Source: an uncultured Lachnospiraceae bacterium (lineage in GTDB: Bacteria > Bacillota > Clostridia > Lachnospirales > Lachnospiraceae). Taken from it: a stretch of DNA of 25,108 nt. Location: contig CAJTNT010000050.1 of the NCBI GenBank assembly GCA_910577785.1, forward strand, positions 1 through 25,108. The letters are read 5' to 3'. A program made the translations under genes and the position numbers. Under the pieces are notes generated by a model. The model worked only from the letters and a program-made list of their open reading frames with translations, did no database searches and was not told where the DNA came from. Shown one piece after another: positions 6,188-13,533 of the stretch; position 1 is the first letter of the stretch; each line of letters begins with the position of its first letter.

Positions 6188-6703
6188 TTTGCTCTCCTTT
6201 CGTTTTTTGCAAATTTGTTTGCTTTCAATGCCATCTTTTTCCTTGTAAGGATACTTTGTGCATATTATAGCAGTGCATGGGGGAATCTTTTCTACTGTAA
6301 AAACAGAGTGCTTTGAGAGTTCTTTCACTTTTTCCTTAAAGTTATTAAGTGTTTCTGTCTTTAAATTTCGTGTTCTTATCTGTTCGGCTACAGTAAGGTA
6401 AAGATTATAATCTTGTAGAATTTCTAGTTCATCATAAATTGCTCCATATTTTTTTCTATTTCTATTAAATTTTTTTTATTACTTCCTCGTCTATCTCGTC
6501 TTCATTGGTATCCGTTTCTCTTTCCACTGTGTCCAGCAGTTTTTTGTCAGATTAGGGTAAGCTAAAAATTTTGCTAACACAGCATCAAACATGATGCCGA
6601 CATTTACTTTTTCCCAATTTTCTTTTAGAGCATAAGCTTGAGAAATTTCATGAAAAAAAGCAGTTTTTTCCAATTATCTTGTATATATTTCTCTAATATT
6701 CTT
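6188..6703 (-). pseudogene. Decayed unknown gene, three frames
   Basis: Following the stop of the 89-aa gene, protein-like sequence continues in successive frames: EKTAFFHEISQAYALKENWE, then VNVGIMFDAVLAKFLAYPN (to ~6540); KLLDTVERETDTNEDEIDEE (to ~6474); and KKYGAIYDELEILQDYNLYL followed by NNFKEKVKELSKHSVFTVEK (to ~6190). Stops and frame changes fall at A/T runs. Together they would give a ~160-aa mostly helical, charged protein. No ATG with a ribosome binding site heads it, and I do not recognise the family. Composition is AT-rich like the neighbouring tiny genes. Confidence 0.4.
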
Positions 6704-6973
6704 TTAATATAGCCAATTATCCCTAGTGTTCGGCATACATTCCCGATACAGCCGCATTGCATACCGCATTCCTAGGATGAATCCAAGCTCTTCTGACATG
6801 CAAGCCACAGACAAGGCACAATCCCGGAATTTTTTAAATTCTTGCTGGCCTAATTCTATTCCTGTGTTTTTCAACTCTTTATCAACCTCTGTTTCCCGTT
6901 CCCTGATGATTGCGTCTCCAGAGATTCCCCCTAAGACCATTTTTGCATAAAGATCCCGAATCATGTTATCCAT
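6704..6973 (-). CDS. 89-aa helical protein (intact copy of a local gene pair)
   Basis: The ATG at 6973-6971 has GAGGTGA in front. The protein (MDNMIRDLYAKMVLGGISG, then ELGQQEFKKFRDCALSVACM and GFILGMRYAMRLYRECM) is small, charged and helical. It resembles the ~90-residue DUF6809-like proteins of Lachnospiraceae, an identification made from memory of the pattern and not certain. A second, broken copy with high nucleotide identity is at 8299-8571, on the same strand, with an AAA-ATPase pseudogene between them. Function unknown. Confidence 0.6.
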   Translation of the reverse strand: MDNMIRDLYAKMVLGGISGDAIIRERETEVDKELKNTGIELGQQEFKKFRDCALSVACMSEELGFILGMRYAMRLYRECMPNTRDNWLY

Positions 6974-7179
6974 ATTTTTTAGTCACCTCGTATTTCTTAC
7001 ATAATAATTAATGTTATTCTAGTAATTGCTCAGTGCCTTAACAGTTACTTTCTGCCAAGCACAACAATAGCTGTATTATATCAGTGGATTTGTTAAATCT
7101 ATGAATCGGATTTCCAAAAACTGTGTTATTAGGGCATTGTAAGGTTTATTCATATAACATTATAAGTGCAAGATATATC

Positions 7180-8312
7180 AGTGAGAAAAAAGGCGGTTCC
7201 GTGTATCGTTCATTGAGATTAAGTAATATCAGGAATTATGAAAAATGCAATCTAATGATGATATTTATGTTGATAAATCAGAATTGCTTTTATTTACGAA
7301 TCAAAAGATAAATAAAAATAAACGTTGTTTCTGCGTAAGCCGTCCCCGCCGTTTTGGGAAATCCATGGCAGCGGCAATGCTAGCTGCCTATTACAGCCAG
7401 GGATACAGTTCTAAGAAGCTGTTCGAGGGATTGAAGGCTTTGGAAAATAAGGAATTTACAGCGCACCTGAACCAGTACGATGTGACTTATTTGAATATAC
7501 AGCAGTTTCTTTCGGGCTCATTGCAGTTAGGGGACTGCCTAAATGTATAGAAACAGAGGTGATGCGGGAACTCAAGGCAGAATATGGGGATTGCTTTACG
7601 GAAAATTCTCTGGGACTGTCAAATGCCCTGGAACAGATTTATCAGAGCCATGCCCAGGCTATCAGGGGATTTGTTTTTATTATTGATGAGTGGGACTGCC
7701 TCTTCCGAAGGCGAAGGATGCCAGGCTGCCCAGAAAAAATACCTGGATTTTCTGAAGCTGCTCTTTAAGGATCGGGCGTATGTGAGCCTGGCTTATATGA
7801 CAGGGATTTTGCCGATTAAAAAGTATTAATATATTAGATGAGTATTCAATGATGAATCCGGGAGGGCTGGCGGAATTTGTGGGCTTTACCGAGGATGAGG
7901 TGAGGAAGCTGTGCCAGCAGTAATCGCCCTGATGCGGGGCCGCGGGCGCTGCGGCATAAACCCACGAAAATTCCAGAACGACATGACGACAATGAGGACA
8001 AAAGATGATGTGCTTTCCCTGCTGGTTCATTTGGGCTATTTGGCGTATGACAGGCAGAAACAGGAAGTATATATCCCAAACCAGGAAATTGCATCGGAAT
8101 TCCTGAATGCAGTGGAAGAGCCAGCCTGGGATGGCATATTGCAGCCTATTGTGGAATCGAAAGCACTGGTGGAGGCAACCGTGAATCTGGAGGAAAACAC
8201 GGTTGCCGCTGGCATGGACACCATCCATATGCGGACGGCATCCTTGTTGAAATACAATGATGAAAATTCCCGGGCATGTTCTGTGTATATTGCTTATTAC
8301 ATACCGCATTCC
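7180..8312 (+). pseudogene. Decayed AAA-ATPase_like / PD-(D/E)XK family gene
   Basis: Intact relatives are ~500-580 aa with an N-terminal ATPase_like domain and a C-terminal PD-(D/E)XK-type domain. Here the family sense appears in pieces: DDIYVDKSELLLFTNQ and VSRPRRFGKSMAAAMLAAYY (from 7243), FVFIIDEWDCLFRR (~7660), KKYLDFLKLLFKDRAYVSL and AYMTGILPIKKY (~7740), MNPGGLAEFVGFTEDEVRKL (~7855), then FQNDMTTMRTKDDVLSLLVH and LGYLAYDRQ (~7970) to KYNDENSRACSVYIAYYI (~8300). At least four frameshifts occur, roughly 100 or more residues are missing between VRKLCQQ and FQNDM, and the C-terminal nuclease-like end is replaced at ~8299 by the antisense of the neighbouring small gene. It is clearly non-functional. 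Confidence 0.85.
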
Positions 8313-8571
8313 CAGGATGAATCCAAGCTCTTCTGACGTACAAGCCACAGACAAGGCAGAATCCAAGCTCTTCTGACATGCAAGCCACAGACAAGGCACA
8401 ATCCCGGAATTTTTCATATTCTTGCTGGCCTAATTCTATTTCTGTGCTTTTCAACTCTTTATCAACCTCTGCTTCCCGTTCCCTGATGGCTGCATCTCCA
8501 GAAATTCCCCCTAAAACTATTTTTGCATAAAGATTCCGAATCATGCTATCCATATTTTTTCCATTCATCAC
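8299..8571 (-). pseudogene. Second copy of the 89-aa gene, frameshifted by a 40-bp duplication
   Basis: This copy (MDSMIRNLYAKIVLGGISGD, then LGQQEYEKFRDCALSVACMS and EELGF) matches 6704-6973 closely in DNA and protein. After EELGF the frame changes because 40 bp (8319-8358) are repeated at 8359-8398, and 40 is not a multiple of three. The remainder reads out of frame into the AAA pseudogene. Likely start codon ATG at 8568 after AAGGA, just downstream of the kinase gene on the same strand, so it may be co-transcribed with it. Confidence 0.65.
8319..8398. repeat. 40-bp tandem duplication (two copies)
   Basis: Units 8319-8358 and 8359-8398 differ at two positions (GACGTACAAG versus GACATGCAAG). 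The single-copy version exists at 6777-6816 in the intact paralogue, so this is a derived duplication. Confidence 0.9.
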
Positions 8572-8634
8572 AATTCCTTTTCCCGCCCAAAAGTAACGTA
8601 GGCTCTTTGTTCGCCAGTAAATATCCGCTTTGCC

Positions 8635-11600
8635 TTATCGTTTAAAATCTATCTGTGCGGTTCGGTATCTTTTTTCAATTCTGCTTAACGCGGCATGGAG
8701 TTTTTCAAATCCTGCATGTCCTTCGATGCCTGCCATAATTTGACCGATAAGCTGAATGAAGCCATCCCATTTTTCGTCCGCTGCTTTTTCAGGGAAGATG
8801 CCTTCTATTTTGCGAATATAATCCTCCTGAAGTAATGCCCATTTTTGCTCAATGCTTTCTGCGCTCCTGTTTTCTTGTACTGCCGGTTTTGTTAGGAGTT
8901 CTCCTGCTGGTTTTGTTAGGAGTTCCTCTGCCAGTTCCGCTGTGTTGTCCCATTGTTTCTCTGGTAGCTCTTCTGCCAGTTCTGCCTTGCTGTCCCATTG
9001 TTCGTCTAACAGGATAGACGCGCTGAGCAGGCCTGCATAAAGTGCGCTGCCATATGCTCCATAGGCAAATGCATTTTTCTGGATTACCTCCAATGTCCGC
9101 AAGCACAGTGTATCATCCACAGTTTCCGCATTGTAATGGATGGATTGAGCCAGTTTGCGGTAAAGAGCTTTTGTGTAGGCGGGCAGTTCTTTTTGGTCAG
9201 GATCCATCTGGATCCAGGCAAAGCATGCGGAATAATAGTTCAGGTAATCGGACATGTTCCCTTTCTTTTCTGCCTCTGCTTCCATACGTTCCAGGCACCG
9301 TTTGGCCATAGCGGAGTTATCCAGGTGTATATAATCGTTCGCAGTATCTTTCCATTCCTCTATGGCATCCCTTAAGTTGCGGTGTTCTTCCAGCCGACGC
9401 TCGGTCAGAAGGTAATAATTGCACTGCCTGGCCTTGCTCTTATATAGGTCGTAGTTATAATCTGCTTGGGAATGCTGATAAATATTTGCCTCTATGTGAT
9501 ACAAGAATGCTTCCAGGTATTCCATATCTGGTGTTCCCTCTTCGATGAGCTTTTCCGCATAGCGGCATAAATCCAGCGCCTCTTTGGCGGTATCCTGGCC
9601 TTCGCATAGGAGTTCGGCTTCCTGCAAGACTGCCCGGATATAGAGATCCTTGCGGATATTCTCCCAATGGCAATCCTCGGATGAGCCTTCCCTGCGGGAG
9701 CCTTCCTGACAGCAATCCTCGGATGAGCCTTCCCTGCGGGAGCCTTCCCGACAGCAATCCTTGGGGGAGCCTTCCTCACAGATTTTTTCCCAACGGCAAT
9801 TCTTAATTATGCAGTCATATAATTTTCTAGCCTCAGCATCGTGGTATCTCTTCTGATATTTTTCGGCAGCAGAGAGCAGCAGGGCAAGTGCGCGTCCAGG
9901 CTGGCCAATTTCCCGGCAGTAGGCTGCATAGTCGCAATAGGCGGGAAGCAGGATCGGGTCGGGTTCCGGGCAGGCGTTCAGTGTCTGAAAATATGGCTCC
10001 CATGCCAAATATCTGCCTTTCTTATTCTGTATTTCTCCGCCGCCTTCCCATCTTGCCTTCTTCATTTCAAATACAAGCATCCGCGCAATGGCGGTACTGT
10101 CTCCTTTTGCTGCGAGGCTGGCCTGGCTGTGGAGGATCTGCTCGCAATATGCAATTACTTGCTCGCCAATTCCCTGCCGTTCATAGAGTTCCACTAATCT
10201 TTCCAGTGTGCAGATGGTATTCTGTTTTTTTGCTTCTTCTATGCGCAGAACATCTAAGAGCAAGGTTTCTGCTTTTTCGTATTCCTGCAGTTCAAGGTAG
10301 GATCTGCCTATCTCATAGCGGATGTCCTCGGCAGGACATTCGTCTTTTTCTAAAGCTTTTTGGTAGAGGGCGATGGCGTCCTCATGGCGTTGGTTCTGCC
10401 TTGCCTGATGGCCCGCCTCCAGGTAGGAAGTTTCGTGGGAATGGAACATCTCTTTGGCATTGGTTAAAACAGCCCTTACCGCATGCAGCTTTTCAGAATA
10501 ATAGGCGCTCTTGCTTTGATTTCCAATATATGCGCAGCGGTAAAGGCGGCTGAAATCGTCTTCTGCATAGAAATCAATCGTCTTAACATATAAATCATTT
10601 TTCACATGATAGCTGATAAATTCCTGTTCGGCCAGTTTGCAGGTATAGAGATAGGTTTGTTCGGCATCCTGGTAAATATGGTTTAATCCGGAAAAAACGG
10701 GTTCGTCCAGCAGCATGCATTCTTCGCAGAGCCGGTTGGCAAGTGTTTCCACGGCATCTGCCGTTTCCAGGAGTAGCCGTACCACAGTATCATTGATATT
10801 AGGCAGAATGGCGCTCCTTAAATTTGCCCAAATTTCTTTTTCTAATTGGAGTACCTGTTGATAAACATCCTGGAAGGCCTGTTCCATCTGTTCTTCCTCA
10901 TTCAATAATTCGATCCATTCTCTTTGGTGAATCAGGAAAGCGATCTCTAAATGGCAGAGTTTTACCGCCAGGAGAGTGCTTTCATAGGAATGGATATCCC
11001 TGCAGATCTGTTTTGCCTGTGCGAGGATGCGGCTATCTGCCTGGATGTAATGGCAGTATGTATAATATAATTTTGCTAGCTGGAGATCAGCGCCCTGGAT
11101 GCGGTCAATAAAATATGCTGCCAGCCTGCGCCGGTTTTCCCGCTGTATGCGGCTGGGTTCTTCCTCCTTAAAATAAGAAGCCATAGAGCGTACAATATGA
11201 GGGCAGTTTTCCGTTGTGGGATGCAGGGTATGGTATGCCAGATCAAGGATAATCTGATGCAGGGAGATTTTATCTGTTTTAAGGTTCCACTCTACCCATC
11301 CGTGTTGAATTAAATTTTCCAGCTGTTCTTCAACGCTGCCGGAAATGTTGTTTTTCGTCAGCTTTTCTTCTGAGCCGCCGGAAACATTGTTTTTCGTCAT
11401 CTGTTCTTTTGGGCTGCCAGAAATGTTGTCTTTTGTCAGCTTCTCTTCTGAGCCGCAGGAAATGTTGTTTTTTATTGGCTTAAAATATTGTAAAAAGGCA
11501 GCCTTCTGGATGCGGATTGGCCCCAGGAGCGAGAGGCTTCCCATCAGTTCGCGTTCCAGCTGGGTGAAGCCGGAGAGGTCGAACAGAATCTGCAGATGGC

Positions 11601-13293
11601 CATAAATCCGCCGCTCCTTGCGCATCTCATCCTTATTGTGGCGTACGGGGAGTGCTTCGGTGCTTGTAATGCCTTCTTTTTGCTTCATTTGCTGCAGAAG
11701 CGAAGAGGGCTTCTGCGCCGTATGGAGAAGGTATTTTGCAAGCAGGGAGATTGTCATGGTGTGGCGTTCCAATAAATCAAACAGCTGGTGGATGGCCTCC
11801 CATTCTGTTGGGGGATACTCGTTGCTGTTATTTCTCTGGAAGAGGGCGGTGCATTCCTGGCTGTCCTTCAATGGCTGTATCTCAATCTGTGTATAATCGT
11901 ATTCCCCCCAGAATGATTCCCTGCTGGTGATCAATACCTTGCATCCGCAGTTCAGCAAATCATTGAGATGCTCGTCCTCTTCAATGGCAGGCCCGCCATC
12001 CTTGTGGTCAAAGTTGTCTAACAGAATCAAATCGTCTTTGCCGGCATTTTGCCGGAGGCATGTGAGCTTCCTGGCATAAAAGTCTGCAAGGGGTTCCTGT
12101 TCCTCTATCCCACATCCGGCAATCATCAGTTCATTGGAGCAGAGCGTATCCATAACCGTACCGGCAAACCTTAAGAAGACAATGCGGTTGAACTGGTTCT
12201 GGTATTGGCTGGCAAATTTCCTGGCCAGCTCTGTTTTGCCAATCCCGCCCATGCCAGAGAGGAATACGGTGTCTGTTTCCTGGAAGTTGTCCCAAATCTG
12301 CAGAAGCTCTTCCCGCCTGCCGACAAACTGTGGGAATTTGTAGGAGAAATTGTGGAGCAGCATCACGCCTTCCACGTCCGATAATTTCTCCAGCTCTTGC
12401 AATGCTGCAGTTACTTCTTCCATCGTCTGATAGCGCAGGACGGCTGCCGAAAATGTCTTATGGAAAAATTCTGTCAGCTTTGGAAATAATTTCGGCTGGT
12501 AGCGGTCATCGGCAAAGGCAATTGCTGAAAAATCATAGGCGGCGTTCCATGCCAAATCCCATGCCCCTGGCGTTTTGGCAAATATTTTATAGAAAATAAC
12601 GGCTCCGATGGAGAAAATATCCGCTGTTGCGCCAATACGGCCTGCATCGCCCTGTACCAGCTCAGGGGCAGAAAAGCCAGGGGAACAGGAGAGGTGGATT
12701 TCGTCCCCATTTTTTAAATCCTCTATTCTTAACAGCGAGTCAAAGTCAAACAGTACAATCTGTTCCTTGGTATCGGAGGGGATGAGGATATTTCCCGGCT
12801 TAATGTCTAAGTGCAGGTAGCCGTTTTTATGATAACCTGCGAGGAGCTTGCACAGCCGTTTCATGCGGGTGAAGATGTCTTTGAGGCATTCTTCGGTAAA
12901 TTTCTGATAGTCGGTGCCTTCGATATAGCCCATAATGGAATATATGGTGTTGTTTTGTGCATGCATCCACTTGGAATCAATGGTGGCGTTGATTAGTCCT
13001 TCCCGGTTGCGGAGTTCCGTATTTCTCTTATAAGCATCCGAAAAGGCGGTTTTTGCAGCTTCAAACTGGGCTTCGCGGCCTTTGGCGGGAATGATATGGC
13101 TGGCAGGGTTCCGCGTTGCTTTTATGTGATAGGGGAAGCATTCCTTGATCCTTACCCTGTGTTTCCCGGAATCGGTATAGTAGGCATCATACACCAGACA
13201 GCTGGCGCCGCGGCCAATCTCTTCCTGGATGACATAGTTTTTGTCCAGCTGCAGGATCGTTCCTTCCTTTAAAGGGGTTCTTGTGTCAGGCAT
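8635..13293 (-). CDS. Protein kinase-STAND NTPase-TPR protein (NLR-like architecture)
   Basis: A 1,552-aa multidomain protein. Residues ~20-310: Ser/Thr kinase fold with glycine loop IGRGASCLVYDAYY, Lys50, catalytic loop HLDIKPGN (Asp163, Asn168), DFD in place of DFG (183-185) and APE (209-211). Residues ~320-620: NB-ARC/STAND NTPase with FVGRREEL, P-loop GMGGIGKT (347-354), Walker B LILLDNFD (422-429) and the sensor stretch ITSR (455-458). From ~650 on: helical TPR-type repeats, e.g. HEDAIALYQKALEKDE. Start chosen at ATG 13293-13291 behind AAGGAGG; an upstream ATG at 13377 has no such site. No signal peptide, so cytoplasmic. STAND proteins act as switches in which the repeats sense a ligand and NTP binding frees an effector, here presumably the kinase (inference). 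Three in-frame minisatellites interrupt the protein. Divergent from a 449-aa HTH-like gene. Confidence 0.9.
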   Translation of the reverse strand: MPDTRTPLKEGTILQLDKNYVIQEEIGRGASCLVYDAYYTDSGKHRVRIKECFPYHIKATRNPASHIIPAKGREAQFEAAKTAFSDAYKRNTELRNREGLINATIDSKWMHAQNNTIYSIMGYIEGTDYQKFTEECLKDIFTRMKRLCKLLAGYHKNGYLHLDIKPGNILIPSDTKEQIVLFDFDSLLRIEDLKNGDEIHLSCSPGFSAPELVQGDAGRIGATADIFSIGAVIFYKIFAKTPGAWDLAWNAAYDFSAIAFADDRYQPKLFPKLTEFFHKTFSAAVLRYQTMEEVTAALQELEKLSDVEGVMLLHNFSYKFPQFVGRREELLQIWDNFQETDTVFLSGMGGIGKTELARKFASQYQNQFNRIVFLRFAGTVMDTLCSNELMIAGCGIEEQEPLADFYARKLTCLRQNAGKDDLILLDNFDHKDGGPAIEEDEHLNDLLNCGCKVLITSRESFWGEYDYTQIEIQPLKDSQECTALFQRNNSNEYPPTEWEAIHQLFDLLERHTMTISLLAKYLLHTAQKPSSLLQQMKQKEGITSTEALPVRHNKDEMRKERRIYGHLQILFDLSGFTQLERELMGSLSLLGPIRIQKAAFLQYFKPIKNNISCGSEEKLTKDNISGSPKEQMTKNNVSGGSEEKLTKNNISGSVEEQLENLIQHGWVEWNLKTDKISLHQIILDLAYHTLHPTTENCPHIVRSMASYFKEEEPSRIQRENRRRLAAYFIDRIQGADLQLAKLYYTYCHYIQADSRILAQAKQICRDIHSYESTLLAVKLCHLEIAFLIHQREWIELLNEEEQMEQAFQDVYQQVLQLEKEIWANLRSAILPNINDTVVRLLLETADAVETLANRLCEECMLLDEPVFSGLNHIYQDAEQTYLYTCKLAEQEFISYHVKNDLYVKTIDFYAEDDFSRLYRCAYIGNQSKSAYYSEKLHAVRAVLTNAKEMFHSHETSYLEAGHQARQNQRHEDAIALYQKALEKDECPAEDIRYEIGRSYLELQEYEKAETLLLDVLRIEEAKKQNTICTLERLVELYERQGIGEQVIAYCEQILHSQASLAAKGDSTAIARMLVFEMKKARWEGGGEIQNKKGRYLAWEPYFQTLNACPEPDPILLPAYCDYAAYCREIGQPGRALALLLSAAEKYQKRYHDAEARKLYDCIIKNCRWEKICEEGSPKDCCREGSRREGSSEDCCQEGSRREGSSEDCHWENIRKDLYIRAVLQEAELLCEGQDTAKEALDLCRYAEKLIEEGTPDMEYLEAFLYHIEANIYQHSQADYNYDLYKSKARQCNYYLLTERRLEEHRNLRDAIEEWKDTANDYIHLDNSAMAKRCLERMEAEAEKKGNMSDYLNYYSACFAWIQMDPDQKELPAYTKALYRKLAQSIHYNAETVDDTLCLRTLEVIQKNAFAYGAYGSALYAGLLSASILLDEQWDSKAELAEELPEKQWDNTAELAEELLTKPAGELLTKPAVQENRSAESIEQKWALLQEDYIRKIEGIFPEKAADEKWDGFIQLIGQIMAGIEGHAGFEKLHAALSRIEKRYRTAQIDFKR
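8884..9018 (-). repeat. Intragenic repeats near the kinase-STAND C-terminus (45-bp and 24-bp units)
   Basis: Two 15-aa units (EQWDSKAELAEELPE and KQWDNTAELAEELLT) are followed by two 8-aa units (ELLTKPAG, ELLTKPAV). All unit lengths are multiples of three, so the frame is kept. They form an acidic linker between TPR-like helices. Confidence 0.8.
9671..9781 (-). repeat. 42-bp minisatellite inside the kinase-STAND gene
   Basis: Units 9671-9712 and 9713-9754 are nearly identical and a partial third follows to 9781. They encode the 14-aa period REGSRREGSSEDCC / QEGSRREGSSEDCH. The near identity of the units indicates recent expansion. Confidence 0.85.
11314..11469 (-). repeat. 39-bp minisatellite (4 units) inside the kinase-STAND gene
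   Basis: Four 13-aa units: NNISCGSEEKLTK, DNISGSPKEQMTK, NNVSGGSEEKLTK, NNISGSVEEQLEN. Units 1 and 3 are alike, as are 2 and 4, so the last step was duplication of a 78-bp pair. They lie in the segment after the NTPase core (winged-helix region), as an inserted polar loop. Confidence 0.85.
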
Positions 13294-13533
13294 GCGTACC
13301 TCCTTAAAAATAGTTTGTATTATATCTATTCTAGCAGATATCTTTCGGGATATGTGAAATTTTTTTCCAAAATGCACGATAGTGTGCTATACTTAGGAGC
13401 AGCAGGGATAACTTATGTAGATTGCGTGGGATATACAGATGTATGCGTTAGTTTTCTGTAGTTCTTTACAGCAATATAGATGGGCTTTGGAAAGATACGG
13501 GATTATGCACAGGCCAGACGCAGGGAGGAAATT
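13294..13533. promoter_or_regulatory. Divergent control region between the kinase-STAND gene and its partner
   Basis: Minus strand: an extended -10 TGCTAGAAT (TAGAAT at 13333-13328), with TATAAT at 13324-13319 as an alternative. Plus strand: an extended -10 TGCTATACT (TATACT at 13388-13393). Between them is a dyad, CAGATATC-N6-GATATGTG (13335-13356), with 7 of 8 bases symmetric per arm. It overlaps the upstream part of the kinase promoter and is well placed for a repressor. A small hairpin CTGTA-N5-TACAG follows at ~13455-13469. Both genes have strong ribosome binding sites. Confidence 0.45.

Noticed and set aside
7680..8417. A 245-codon minus-strand frame across the AAA pseudogene
   Set aside because: Only its first part matches the small duplicated gene; the rest is antisense of the AAA pseudogene and is an accidental fusion.
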